Assembly: GCA_004431415.1 (NCBI GenBank)
Contig: QPMI01000142.1
Location: 52,335 to 116,334, forward strand
Length of the DNA stretch: 64,000 nt
Source of the DNA: Cyanophora paradoxa
Lineage: Eukaryota; Glaucocystophyceae; Cyanophorales; Cyanophoraceae
Direction: 5' to 3'
The first letter of the stretch is position 1; each line of letters opens with the position of its first letter. This document shows positions 46,701 through 56,912 of the stretch, in pieces. Below the pieces are notes generated by a model, which searched no databases, was not told the DNA's origin, and saw only the letters and a program-made list of their open reading frames with translations. The position numbers and the translations under genes were made by a program.

Positions 46701-48698
46701 CATTGCAGGCGACGATGGACGAGCTGGCTGCCGTGAAGGAGGAGCGCACGAAGCTGCAGAGCGACAAGGACGCCGCCGTGAAGAAGGTGGGCGATGTATT
46801 TGATTTTGGGATGATGCACAAAGCTACCCCGGCCCGCGGGCTTCCCCGGCTCACGGTGAACATTAAACATTGTTTGCAGGCCGACGCTCTTGAGCAGACA
46901 CACAAGGCGCGCTGTTCAGAATCAATGCGCAGCGCGTAGCGCGTGATCCGCTGACGGCCGCGCAGGATTCGACGACCGATTTCAATGATGTCAAGCAGAC
47001 TCTGGCTGCCACGGAGGCTGAAATGCGGACGCTTCTGAAGGCAAAGGCCGAGGCCGTCAGCCAGGTGATTAGAGCAATAAATATCGAAGATGGCCGGCGT
47101 TTCAGAATGCGTTTGGTCCTGTGCAGTTGCGGGAGACGCAGCGCGTGAACAACTGCGTGGCTGGGCTCGTCTCCGACCTTGCCAAGGTACCCCACTTGCA
47201 CGTTTGATTTCCTGTGCCCAATCTTAACAGTTTCGTTTACGAAACTGGCTGCGATCCGCAGATGGCCTCCCTTCCCGTTGAAGCGTTGGTTTCCGCTGCA
47301 TCGGTGCGATTTCCGGAACAGCCCATATACATATGCATGTCAGTCGCATGCGCCGCAAGCTCATAATCATGACCTGCTGGCGCATGCGCAGCATTTCGAT
47401 CTGGAGGCCATTGCAACGGCTGTGACCAGCTGCAGCTCCGATTCTTTGGTAATTTTGCTTGCAGAGAAGGATGCATATGACTTCGCCATTGACCGTGAAT
47501 TTCTTCAGGACTCTGAAATCGCGACCGTCGCAGCGCCAGCATCGATTTCTGAATTGGTGCGTTGTATGACATGGGTGGTCGCCCCACCGTAGCCTCTATT
47601 TGAATAAAATTTTAACACCGTTGAATTGCGCCATTGGGTGAAGCCCCACCACAAAATCAATCATTGGGCGACGCCTGCAAATTTTGATTATTAATATTTG
47701 TATTCTGTCTGAATCAACCCGCTTTCGAGATTATCTATATGATGGAAATGTCTGCAGCTTGCAACTGACGACATCGCGCGTATACGTAGCTGCAGCGGCT
47801 GGCGGAGTGCAAAGCCCAGCTCGCACGAGTGGCATGCGCTGCGGAGGGGCTCGCCCGGCGCGCCGGACTGGATTCGGCGACGGAGGTCTTGCCTGCGGTC
47901 ATTGAGAAGGCCTGCGAAGTGATCGACGACAAGGAACGGGAGGCCGAGTATGTCAAGGCACCTGCCGCTGCGGCGGCCGCGTCGGCCGGCGAGGCGGAGT
48001 CTGCGCTCGCGGAGGCCATCGAGGCGCTGAAAGCGAGTTCGGCGTCGGAGGCTGCAGCGCGCACGGCGGCTGCGGAGGCCGCCAAGGCGAGGTCCGCGCA
48101 TGGGACGTATGTCGAGTTGGAGGCCGACGCGAAGAAGCTCGAGGCCAAGGCGCGCACGGCCGCTGCGGAGGCCGCCGAAACGCGAGCTGCGCTTGCAGAG
48201 GGCGCCAGGGCGCGAGCAGCGGCATCGGAGGGCTCTGCCCGCGTGGCGGCTGCGGATGCCGCGAAGTCGAAGTCTGAGTTCGCGGAGGCCGCCAGGGCGC
48301 AGACAGCCGCTTCGGAGGCCGCCAAGCGCGAGGCGGCGGCGCAGTTTGCCAAGGCGCAGTCCGCGCTTGATAAGGCCGCCAAGGCGCTGAAAGCGAATTC
48401 AGACGCTGCAGCGCGCGCAGCGGAGGCGGCGATCAATCCTGTCGCCGCCGGCGACCCGCCTCCGGCCTCGACCGCAGTCTCCAGGAAGCGCAGTCTGGAG
48501 GACGCAATCGGGGCCAACCCGCCCAGCGGGAGCTCGAGTTCCGGCGCCCCGCCGTCCTCTCGCCCCCGCAACGCTGACGACGCGGAGAACGTCGGCGCCG
48601 GTGGTGGTGGCGGCGCTTCGCCCGCCGCCAGCTGCGGCGGCGGTACGGATCCGACGGTGCCGCCCCGCCAGCCCCTGGGCTCCATCTCGCATGTTTGA
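40772..48698 (+). CDS. Long coiled-coil protein with an exon-pair repeat array
   Basis: I do not recognise the family. The frame starts MAYFSTGSGSTLQAV (40772) and ends PLGSISHV, TGA 48696-48698. The N-terminal globular part (to about 42180) has exons NLEWFVCVKPGSGGRELVHV, SFLGQVAAGDSKGEITLRYH, RGDTLVAVYEDEMYFIGINE and DFFLMSIFYPDGKILNFDCK, possibly a beta-rich repeat fold. Coiled-coil exons follow (TLEVKLSKLQ, EAMRERDTVK), then 15 exon-pair units (42985-47064), then LRETQRVNNCVAGLVSDLAK and a last exon (about 47789-48698) that is Ala-rich and helical before a Ser/Pro/Gly tail with KRSLEDA, a possible nuclear signal. Every intron I could phase is phase 0. The join near 40960-41000 and the exons at 47250-47560 are uncertain. 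A filament or scaffold role is inference. Confidence 0.68.
42985..47064 (+). repeat. Array of 15 two-exon units encoding a 35-residue, five-heptad repeat
   Basis: Unit starts: 42985, 43262, 43539, 43820, 44097, 44382, 44659, 44940, 45217, 45502, 45783, 46060, 46345, 46622 and a diverged unit at 46880. Lengths are 277, 281 or 285 bp except the last. Each unit holds a 27-nt exon (VANLEQTHK), a GC-AG intron of about 60 nt, a 78-nt exon containing DELAAVKEERTKLQSDKDAA (DALAAV in some units), and a GT-AG intron of about 112 nt. All are phase 0. In the 35-mer, positions a/d are V,H,L,R,K and L,M,V,L,A. Variants follow in the order T-D-T'-A, which makes a 1120-bp higher-order repeat at 43262, 44382 and 45502. 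Confidence 0.93.
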
Positions 48699-50761
48699 TT
48701 CTAGATCTGCGACTCATTTTCGATTGTTCGCAATTCCATTCTTCTCCATCCAGCGGTCGTGATCATATTTCAGGCAAGCCACTTAGCTAGAACTTGTCTG
48801 ACTTTCAATCCAAACCTGGCATATATATGCATATTTACTTGCCTACGTATACTTGCCTGGCGAAAAGGGCTCCGGGGTCAGGCCGAGCTATTAGCGGCCC
48901 GGTGTTGAGAGGATGGGTTGAGTTAAGATTAAGGGGCGGTGCGGCCTTTAGCTTGAGCTTCAGCTGAGCTCAACTCCTCACTTCGCGGTCCTTTCTTGGC
49001 GGAAATTCGCTGGAAAATCAACGCCGCGTGCAAGCGCACAAGAATTGAATTTCATGCGCAGCTTTTTAGTTTCGTTTGAAATGTGGTAGCGGGCTGTCCG
49101 TCGGACCTCCGAGGCTCTGGCTTTCGAGTTTCGAATCGAGCTACAGAGTCGCCGAATGCGAACGCCGTGCGTTCGTTGCGTCGGCAGTACTCACTGTCGG
49201 CTGCGCAGTTTTAGCTCGGAAGCTATAATTCGCCGCGCTAATTAGATTACTAATTATGTTCCAATTGTCGCGATTTCGTGGCAGGCGTATATTCTGTTGT
49301 GCACGTGGCTGCATATTGCAATTTGCAAGAATTCGAATTCGAAGCTGAAGGAGGAGCTGCGGAGCTGCGGAATGATAAGGCTGAACTCCATGCTACGGTG
49401 CCTTAATCAGGATTCCTGACACTCCGTTGCATCAGACCCGTTTCAAATCACTTTTCTTTTGATCGGGTCCGGCTCCGATGAACTCGAGATCGCCTCTGAC
49501 CCTGGAAAGGTGCGCCGCGCGCTCACGCATTTATGTCAGGGGCTCACGCGTCAGAAAAGCTTCACGGAGGCGCTGGGCCCCGTGTCGCACTCGTAGCTAT
49601 AGCCCCGTACCCCCTCGCCCGCATACCTGAAAGTATTGCCGTCAGCGGGGCGCACGGGGCGCCGTGGGCGCGGGAGGGGCTGGAGGTTGGCGTCGTGGCC
49701 GGCGTCCGGGACGGCCTCGAAGCTCTCGAGAATCGGAGGCCCCCCGGGGGCAGAGGGACCGCGCGGCAATTGCAAGGTTCGAGCGGCCTCCCCAAGGCCC
49801 GCCGCTCACAGGCGAGTCAAATGCCGACTTGGCGACGCCTTGGCGACGCTGCTTGGACGGCCCCGCCGATGGCGGCTCGACGCGCGGGACGGGCCGGGTC
49901 AAGGCGGGCGGCAGCGGCGGCGGCGTCTGCGTCGGGATGCGAGGGGGAGAGGAGGCGGGTGGCGGCGACGACGCCGGGTGGCTCAGTGGCGCGCGGCCGG
50001 GCTGGCGACGGTGGGCGGGCGTCGGGGCGCCAGCCCGGAGGCCCAGCCCGGAGGCCCGGAGGCCGGTTCGAATCTCCACCGCGCCGGTTCGTTATCGGTG
50101 GAGCCGCTCTGCCAGGCCCGCGCCATCGCCATTGATCGACACGCTCCGGGGCTCCTCCTCAATTGCCTCTTCGCCCATCCCCGGCCCCTCTGCGAGATCC
50201 ACTTGCCCCCGTACGAGGTCCCCCCGGATCCTCACCGGCGCAGGGGTATAGCGCGCCTGCTGGCTTCCCACTTCCGTGCACCGCACCCCTTCCTCCCGCC
50301 CGGCCTCCCCCCCCCCCCTTTCCTCCCTCCCTCCGATTCCGCCTCGCGATCGTAGTGCACGTGGGCACGGCTGCCGGCTGGGCGGCGTGCTGCTGTGCAC
50401 GCTCGGTGCGTATTTCGTTCATCTCGCTCGCTACCCGCTTGGCAGGGCCGCACTCGTGACGGAATGCGACAGGGAGGCGCGGGTGGAGGCGCGGGCAGCG
50501 CGCCTCTCGCACTTCGCGGGCGGCCCCGCGGGGGGCAGGACGATGGGTACCTCCTCCGGGCGTACCGGGCGGCTCGAACAGGGTGCAGGACGATGGGTGC
50601 AGGACATCGGGGGGTACCGGGCAATCTCGAACGGTCTCCTCCGGCGGCACGCAGGGTCCGACGTTCAGCGGGCCGGGGCGGCCGCATCTTCGGGAGGACG
50701 AGGGGATCGGGGCGCTCCATAGTGTGGCTCCCGCGGCCGCCACCTCCTCCTCCTCTCCCCT
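48699..50761. other. Spacer with one possible exon and GC-rich chance frames
   Basis: A stretch ending at donor AAG|GTGCGC (about 49510) reads IGSGSDELEIASDPGK and looks like an exon, but no partner exons were found. From 49530 to 50760 all frames are Arg/Pro/Gly-rich on both strands, and none is preferred. A CACGTG-like and C-run segment lies near 50280-50330. Confidence 0.4.
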
Positions 50762-50770
50762 TCACCTCCT

Positions 50771-51495
50771 CCGGTGCTCACGCCCCGCGCCTGGCCATGG
50801 GGGCCCCCGCGGCTCGGCCCGCGGAGGCTCTTGGGCGGGCGCGGCGAGGCGCCGCAGGACCTCGTTGGCCGTCTCAGAGTCTTCGTGACGCCGACTGTCT
50901 TCGGGTACGAGTGGTCGCCCTCGTTTGACGGCGTTCACAGCGCGCCGAAACACCGCAGGCGACGAACCGGTTGTCTTGCTGCCCGGAGGCGAGGCCCGTG
51001 AGGAGGAGCGGCTCCCACGCGGCCGGCCGCGGCCCCGCTTCGGCGCGGCGGCCACCTCCTCCGCCGCCACCGCCTCTTCCATCGCCTTCGCCACCGGCAC
51101 GGCCGCCAGCGCTAGCACCGGCACCGCCGCGGGCGGCGGCTCCCTCGGCGTGAGCTGCAGCGCCCCGCGGTGCGCCTCGCGGGGGCGGGTCGCGTGGCGG
51201 CGGCCGCTCCGGTGCTCACGCCCCGCGCCTGGCCATGGGGGCCCCCGCGGCTCGGCCCGCGGAGGCTCTTGGGCGGGCGCGGCGAGGCGCCGCAGGACCT
51301 CGTTGGCCGTCTCAGAGTCTTCGTGACGCCGACTGTCTTCGGGTACGAGTGGTCGCCCTCGTTTGACGCCGTTCACAGCGCGCCGAAACACCGCAGGCGA
51401 CGAACCGGTTGTCTTGCTGCCCGGAGGCGAGGCCCGTGAGGAGGAGCGGCTCCCGCGCGGCCGGCCGCGGCCCCGCTTCGGCGCGGCGGCCACCT
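50771..51495 (-). repeat. 438-bp in-frame internal duplication of the AT-hook frame
   Basis: Copy 1 is 50771-51208. Copy 2 starts at 51209 and is cut at 51495 by the element at 51496-54246, resuming at 54264 and running to about 54413. The period is 146 codons, so the frame is kept. The copies differ by only a few bases. Copy 1 shows the empty insertion site of copy 2. Confidence 0.88.
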
Positions 51496-54246
51496 TTTTT
51501 TGCAAAAGTGGACGTCGCATTAAGAACACCACGGCACATGTCCTAATGTCCTGATCGACGCGCCCTTCCGACGCGGTCGACTAGCTAAGAGTAGGCGATG
51601 GTCTAGCTAGTCGCCGGCCTTGGGTCGTCCAGTTCAAGAGGCTCGCTTGCCCAGGGGACACACGGCTTGCAGATGCGCTGCTGCACCGTGGCCAACGCGC
51701 CCGGGTTTGTGAGTGGTTCCATCCCGTTGTGAACCCTGGTAGAGCTTGGCTCCGCACTTGCAAAAGTGTAAGTGTAGGCGGTGATGGGGGACGATCGCTG
51801 CCGCCTGTCGTACGTGATCGCCGTCCCCAGCAGAGAAGAGGTGGGGCCCTCCAGGCTCGGCTCCTCTGCAGTCCGTCGTCGTACCCGCCCCAGTACGAAC
51901 GGCCGGGGTCCACATGAGAGAGCTGCCCGGTCCACCCCTCTCCGCCCCCCCCCTCCCCCCCCCGAAATTAGGTCCCAACGGAGGGTACGAGGGAGAGCCG
52001 CTCCTGCCCGCCTGCCCCCCCCCCTACCCCGCCCTCCTACCCCCCCCCCCAAGAGAGAGCAAGGTTGTGAGGGTGAGAAGGTAGAATAGTGGAGGCCAAT
52101 AAAGAGAGTGTGGAAAGAAAAACAGAGCTGTCGAAGAGCTGTCGAGTTTCGAGATATCTGTCAAAAAGTGAAGTTCGCGCTCCGGACGCCGTTTACCTCA
52201 AGCTGAAAATACCTCAAGCTGTTAAAATGCACTGCAAAGAAGGGGATCGGAAGCGAGCGTACTGCTGCAAGGGAAAACTGCAGGGATCGTCGAAAAAACC
52301 AAAAGCACATGCACATGCATTGAAAACGCTGTCACAGGGGACAGGCTAAAATGGGAGACTGTCACATTAACTTGAGAGCTGCCCAAAGGAGAGAGAAAAA
52401 TTACTGAGTGGCTGAGGGGAGAGAGGAGGGAGAGGGACGGGGGAGTGGCCGACGGCGGGAGAAACCCCTAAAGGAAATTGAGAGGGGGCGGAAAAAACTG
52501 CCGCTGCGTCAGGGGGAAGAGAGGAAAAGGGGCAGCCTAGCGCTTGGCCTTGCCCTTGCCCTTCGCCTTTGCGAGAGCCGGGGCGAGGGCCGCAGCGAGG
52601 GCCGCCGCGGTCAGGGGCGGCGAGGGCTCGGCGGGGCGGGCGAGGGCGGCAAGGATCGCCTGGGCGTCGGCGGAGAGGCCGCTGCCGCGGCTGGCCGCGC
52701 GGTTCTTCTTGAGGAGGCGGCGGAGGAGCTGCTCCACGTCCTCGTCCGAGTCGGAGCCGCGGCGCGGCGACTGGGAGCGGGAGCGGGAGCGCTGGCGGCG
52801 GCGGCCGCTGGAGGAGCTGCCGCCGGCGCCCGCATCGCGCTCGAAGAGGTTGGTGTGGTGGCTGGCGTGGGAGGCGAGGCTGACCGAGTCGTCCTCTGCG
52901 AGCTCGCGCCGCATGCGGCCGATGGCGGCGGCGAGCTCCTGGGGGCCGGGGAGGGCGCCCGGGGCCGCGGGCGGGGCGGCGGCGGCGGCGCCAGCGGCGG
53001 GCTCATCGAAGTGGGCGGCGCCGAGGGCGGCGGCGGCGGCCTCCGCGCCGTCCGCGGCCTCCTCGCGCGCACGCCCGTTGGCCATGCAGTTGAAGGTGTC
53101 GGGGTGGGCCCAGGCGTCCGTGGTGAGGTGTCCGCGCAGCGGGCAAGATAAGGAAGGAGGAGGGCGGGCGCCAGAAGTGCGCACGTGCGTGCAGAAGCAA
53201 CCGCCGTTGCCGTTTTCGTCGGCGCCGAGAGGCTCGTAAAGCGCCGCATCGACGTTGCGCGCTGCGTCGAAGTGCTTGAGCCACCGCCCGCGGTGCTCGC
53301 CCTTCGGGTGCAGCACGAGCTGCCCCGAAACGATTGTGAAGTCCGCCTCGGTGTAGTAGACACGGTAGGCGTTTGGGACGGTGCCGTTCATCCGCTGCTT
53401 GTTGGCAAGGCGGATGTGGTGCGGCGGCGCCAGAGTCACGACCGAACGGAGCGCCTCGCGGACCTTCGAGGAGAGGAGAAATGAGAGGAGAAGAAGAGAC
53501 ATTTATAATTAAGAGTTCGCAAACCGTGGCCTCCGTAAGCGGGCGGCCATTGGCAGTCTGCACGCCGAGGAGAAGGAACTTGGTCGGCATGCCGCCCGGC
53601 AGGGAGCGCGCGACCGCCACGTCGAAAGCGGACAGGAGGTGGCGCTTGTACACCAGAGCGTGGTCACGCGACGCCTGCTCCAGCATGCGCGCAAACTGGC
53701 ACGCGGAAGCGTGTTAGGGTGCGCTCAGGCGGCGAGAGTGTGCGCGCAATGCGCACGTGGAGATCGACGCAGACGAACAGCTTCGTGTGCGTGAAGGGAC
53801 GAGAGGGTGGAAGGAGTCCTTCATCACGAAGGCGCAGATGTTGGAGGACTGCTGGACAGAAGGCACCGCGATCTCCGCCGCGGCAGGGTCCTCAGCAGGC
53901 TCTCCGGCAAAGGGATTGCCGTCGAAAGCTGGCGCTCCTTGCTGCATCGGCTCGTCGCCCCAACGAGCTCCGATCGCGACCGGAGCAGCGCCCGCGGCCG
54001 CTGCAGCAGCTCCAGCGAGATTCGGGTGCGGTGCCGGAGCCAACGGTTGTGCGTTGGCCGGCGCCGGCCCGCCCGGCAGCTGGGTGAGAGGTCAGGAAAT
54101 TTTTTCGGTCGAATTTTCGGCCGGCGCGCGGCAGCGTACCGCTAGGAGACCAGAAGGAGGAGGCTCCATGGCCTGGCGCGTGTCGGGAGAGCGTTGGGCC
54201 GCAGATGCGGAAGGGTTGGATCTTTCCAGGGGGGTACGGAAAGTCC
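51496..54246 (-). mobile_element. Non-LTR-type insertion with LINE 3' end, 2.75 kb, 17-bp target duplication
   Basis: CGGCGCGGCGGCCACCT is present at 51479-51495 and 54247-54263, flanking the element. The undisturbed site is seen in the neighbouring duplicate at about 51041-51060. The minus-strand 3' end carries a short A tail (T run 51495-51501). Its last roughly 140 bp resemble the end of the large element at 56855-64000, including a stem-loop at 51518-51548. The rest is different and contains the protein frame at 52537-53753. No reverse transcriptase is seen, so it probably uses the machinery of the larger element. Confidence 0.82.
52537..53753 (-). CDS. Protein frame of the 2.75-kb insertion, with SR-rich and Lys-rich tail
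   Basis: The main frame (53502-52537) reads VREALRSVVTLAPPHHIRLA, YRVYYTEADFTIVSGQLVLH, an Ala-rich linker, RRRQRSRSRSQSPRRGSDSD (SR-like), a helical QLLRRLLKKNR, and ends AKAKGKGKAKR. Upstream, FARMLEQASRDHALVYKRHL to RPLTEAT is in another frame. A 61-nt GTTTGCG...CGAAG segment between them would splice in phase to VREAL. A second intron-like segment (GTGCGCATTG...GCCAG) precedes FARML, linking to LFVCVDLH. I do not recognise the protein; RNA binding is suggested only by composition. Introns inside a retroposed element would be unusual, and two frameshifts are the alternative. Confidence 0.5.
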
Positions 54247-54542
54247 CGGCGCGGCGGCCACCTCCTCCGCCGCCACCGCCTCTTCCATCGCCTTCGCCAC
54301 CGGCACGGCCGCCAGCGCGAGCACCGGCACCGCCGCGGGCGGCGGCTCCCTTGGCATGAGCTGCAGCGCCCCGCGGTGCGCCTTGCGGGGGCGGGTCGCG
54401 TGGCGGCGGCCGCCGCACTCCACCACCTCCTCCTCCCCATCGCTCCGGCCGCGCAACGCCGGCCGCTGGGTTTGCGCGGCAAGCAGCGGTGCCGCCCCTC
54501 GCCCCTCGTGGCACCAGCGGCCCTCGGCCTGGGCAAGCTTTT

Positions 54543-54919
54543 CACCTCGACAAAACGGGACACCGATTAATCGGGGTCCTGGGGCGCAGGTGAGGAGGAG
54601 GGAGGAGGCGGAGTGGGGAGGAGGAGGCGTGGCGGAGCGGCGGCAAGGGAGGGCGGCGGACTGCGAGACATCTCACTTCCAGGGCTCATGAGGGATGGAG
54701 GAGTTGATCAAGGGGTGGGCGCGTGGGTCTGGTTACGGCTATCACCGAAAACCATGGCTCCCCCACTCAGGCGAACCTCCCATATTGAGCGACCCATGGC
54801 CGGCACCTAGCTAGCACCATCGGCTAGATAGATGACCGGTCGGAAGGGCACGTCACGTAGAACATTGATACATGTGCCGTGGTGTATCAATGCGACGTCC
54901 ACTTTTGCAAAAAAAAAAA
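54543..54919 (+). mobile_element. 5'-truncated LINE copy with 19-bp target duplication
   Basis: It is the reverse complement of 56855-57232 with few differences, ends in 11 A, and is flanked by perfect copies of TCGGCCTGGGCAAGCTTTT (54524-54542 and 54920-54938). This is the signature of target-primed reverse transcription: 5' truncation, A tail and target-site duplication. It interrupts the AT-hook frame. Confidence 0.93.
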
Positions 54920-55158
54920 TCGGCCTGGGCAAGCTTTTGCAGTCCTCGCCGTCGTCGGAACCCCCGCCGCCACCAGGGCACCGCCCCGCGCTTCGATCGC
55001 GGCGTCTGCGGCCCCCCGCCTGCCTCCCGACTCGCTCCCTCCCCCGTCATCGTCGCCAGTCCCCCCCTCCCGATCGCTCGCGACTCGTCCCCCCCTTCCT
55101 CCCCCTCCCCCTCCTCCTCGTCAGTCTCAACGTGCTCGGCCCGCTTGGGCCCCTCCAA

Positions 55159-55799
55159 GGACGCCCGCCCGGGCCCCTCCAGCGCCCGGATCGCCGGCCC
55201 CTCGTGCGCATGCTCGGCAGCGGCGCGCTCCAGGCACGCCAGCGCCGCGCGTGCCTGCGCGGCGGAGCGTCAGAGGCGCGCGGGGTGGGTGCACGCTGCG
55301 GTGGGGGCGGAGGCCGGGTGGGCGGCGCGCCTCGCGCTGCGTCCTGTGGCAGCCGTGCATCGTAGCGGTCCTCGGCGTGTGCTGGGGGAGCTGCTCCGTC
55401 CCCTTGATGCGCTGGCGGCGGCCGCGGCGTCTCGCTCGATCCGGGGATATCGATCCGCCCCGGCCCTTGCAATTGGCCGCCTGGTCGCGCACCCAGGTCG
55501 ACGCCACGGCGCGCATCGTCCGCGGCGGCATTGGCAAGCCCGTTCAGCGGCAGAAGCTTAAGGCCTCCGCTTCGCCCGCCCCCGGTCGCTTTCTACCGCC
55601 CCTCGACCGCGCGCTGCTCGGCCCGTCCTGGATCCGCATGCCATGATGCTCACTGAGTCAGGATCGACATGGGGAGGCCGCGCCGCGCCGGGCTGGTCGA
55701 GAAGAAGCTGAGGAGGAGGCAGTCCCGCAGGTGCTTCGCCTTTTGCCACGGCTTCTCCTCCGCGCCCCCCCTCAGGGCCTGAGCACGCGCTCGAACTCA
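55159..55799. other. GC-rich stretch upstream of the AT-hook frame
   Basis: Frames are open on both strands with Pro/Arg/Ala-rich composition. It may hold the 5' part or promoter of the AT-hook frame. No splice pattern or recognisable protein was found. Confidence 0.35.
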
Positions 55800-56165
55800 T
55801 CGCAGCTCGTCCGCTGCCGCAGTGCCGCCACGTCTTCTCCGTCTTTGACTCATGATCAGCGACGAGCTGGTTCGTACGTTCGTTGCTGAAAGAGGCTGGG
55901 CAATGGGTCGTGAGTAGAAGAGCTCGTTTCCAAAAACGGTTTGATTTTGTCTGTGATCGCAATTCTGCGCAGTGCACGGTGCGTGTCCGACGGTCGCCCC
56001 AGGCGCCGCGGGCCCGCCGGGCCGGCAAGGGCCGGCGGGCATGCGCAGGCGCGCCTCTTGCTTGAGGCCGGCAACGATGCCAACCCGCAGCTTCTGTGCG
56101 AGGTTCTCGATGAGATTGCTACGGCCGCCGGCCACAATCTCACGGGCACGACGCTGCCCAGCGGC
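55800..56165 (-). CDS. Possible two-exon gene fragment
   Basis: The upstream exon (56055 to about 56165) reads GGRSNLIENLAQKLRVGIVA and ends LKQE at a GC donor (GAG|GCGCGCC). After 90 nt an acceptor CACTGCGCAG precedes an exon from 55964 that begins NCDHRQNQTVFGNELFYSRP. The helical first exon looks protein-like and the donor fits the GC-AG type seen elsewhere. No start, stop or family could be assigned. Confidence 0.3.
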
Positions 56166-56854
56166 GCATCGTGGGCTGCCCTAGCCTAGTAGGCCTTAAC
56201 GTCGCCGTGACGATTTGGGCTGCGGCCGTGCCTCGCCCCCGCCGCCGGCCGCCGGCCCATGGCGCGCTGGCCATGGAGCTGCCGCAGTGCGGCCGGGGCT
56301 GCCGCCGGGCTGGCCGCTGTGTCTCTCCGGTGGGTATTTGGCGTTCTCCGCTGGGCGGCGGCGGCGGCCGTGGGGCGGAACAGCGCCGACCCTGCCCCGA
56401 GGCCCGAGGAGGTCGAGCTCGCCCTCGCTCAGGGCGTATGGCTGCCGCGACGTCGCCGAGTCGACTCGGAGCCGGCGGCGGGGGGCGGGGCGGCCTTCGA
56501 ATTATGCACGGCCAACGCCACTGGACCACCGGCACGGGCAGCGAGGGGGCCCAGCTACCTTTAATTTGGAAAGGCGGGCGAGGCGGCTCGGTCAATTAAT
56601 ATTGGCGTGAGCGGGCGCCCGTCGGCGTCGCAGGGGGCCCCTATCCGAGGCTCGCGCCGATGTAGCCCATTAGCGCACCTCTGCGCCAATACCCTCTGCG
56701 CCACCTCTGCGCCGCGTTTCGACTCGGGAAGTGGACTATATTGCAACGAGGCCAGATTTAACCCGGCAAAACGACAGATTTAACCCGGCTAACGGCAGAT
56801 CTATAGCTATATAGCTAGCCTAGAACTAACGCTAGCTATAGCTAGCGTCGAGCA
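56166..56854. other. Spacer left of the large retroelement
   Basis: GC-rich sequence to about 56600, then short repeats of CACCTCTGCGCC (56676-56715), AGATTTAACCCGGC (56752-56789) and GCTATAGCTAGC palindromes (56805-56847). No gene is supported. Confidence 0.45.
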
Positions 56855-56882
56855 TTTTTTTTTTTTGCAAAAGTGGACGTCG

Positions 56883-56912
56883 CATTGATACACCACGGCA
56901 CATGTATCAATG
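56883..56912 (-). other. 3'-terminal stem-loop of the LINE family
   Basis: CATTGATAC and GTATCAATG form a perfect 9-bp stem around a 12-nt loop, followed on the element strand by CGACGTCCACTTTTGC and poly(A). The same stem is at 54863-54892. A variant with the same loop is at 51518-51548, where the fifth stem pair is changed on both sides (G-C to A-T). Such structures serve as reverse transcriptase recognition signals in some LINE/SINE pairs. Confidence 0.8.

Larger units (their letters stand above)
50762..55158 (-). pseudogene. AT-hook protein reading frame split by two retroelement insertions
   Basis: The frame begins MEGPKRAEHVETDEEEGEGE (55158) and reaches KLAQA, where a 377-bp element (54543-54919) intervenes. 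It continues EGRWCHEGRG to EEVAAAP, where a 2.75-kb element (51496-54246) intervenes, and then KRGRGRPRGSRSSSRASPP down to the stop at 50762. Leaving out the insertions and one copy of each target duplication, the frame is continuous. RGRGRPRG is a typical AT-hook core (minor-groove DNA binding) and occurs twice through an internal 438-bp duplication; KRGRPLVPE is a third, weaker one. The locus may be a dead host gene or part of an older repeat. Both insertions add stops, so an intact product is not expected from this copy. Confidence 0.6.

Noticed and set aside
42985-47064. Regular repeats that could suggest a CRISPR array
   Set aside because: The units are 277-285 bp, contain exons and introns in a eukaryotic gene, and have no unique spacers.
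50064-50090. GGTTCGAATCTCC as a tRNA T-arm
   Set aside because: The flanking bases do not pair as a T stem and no other tRNA arms are present.
49533-50355. Overlapping frames on both strands between the coiled-coil gene and the AT-hook frame
   Set aside because: Composition is typical of GC-rich noncoding sequence and no frame is favoured.
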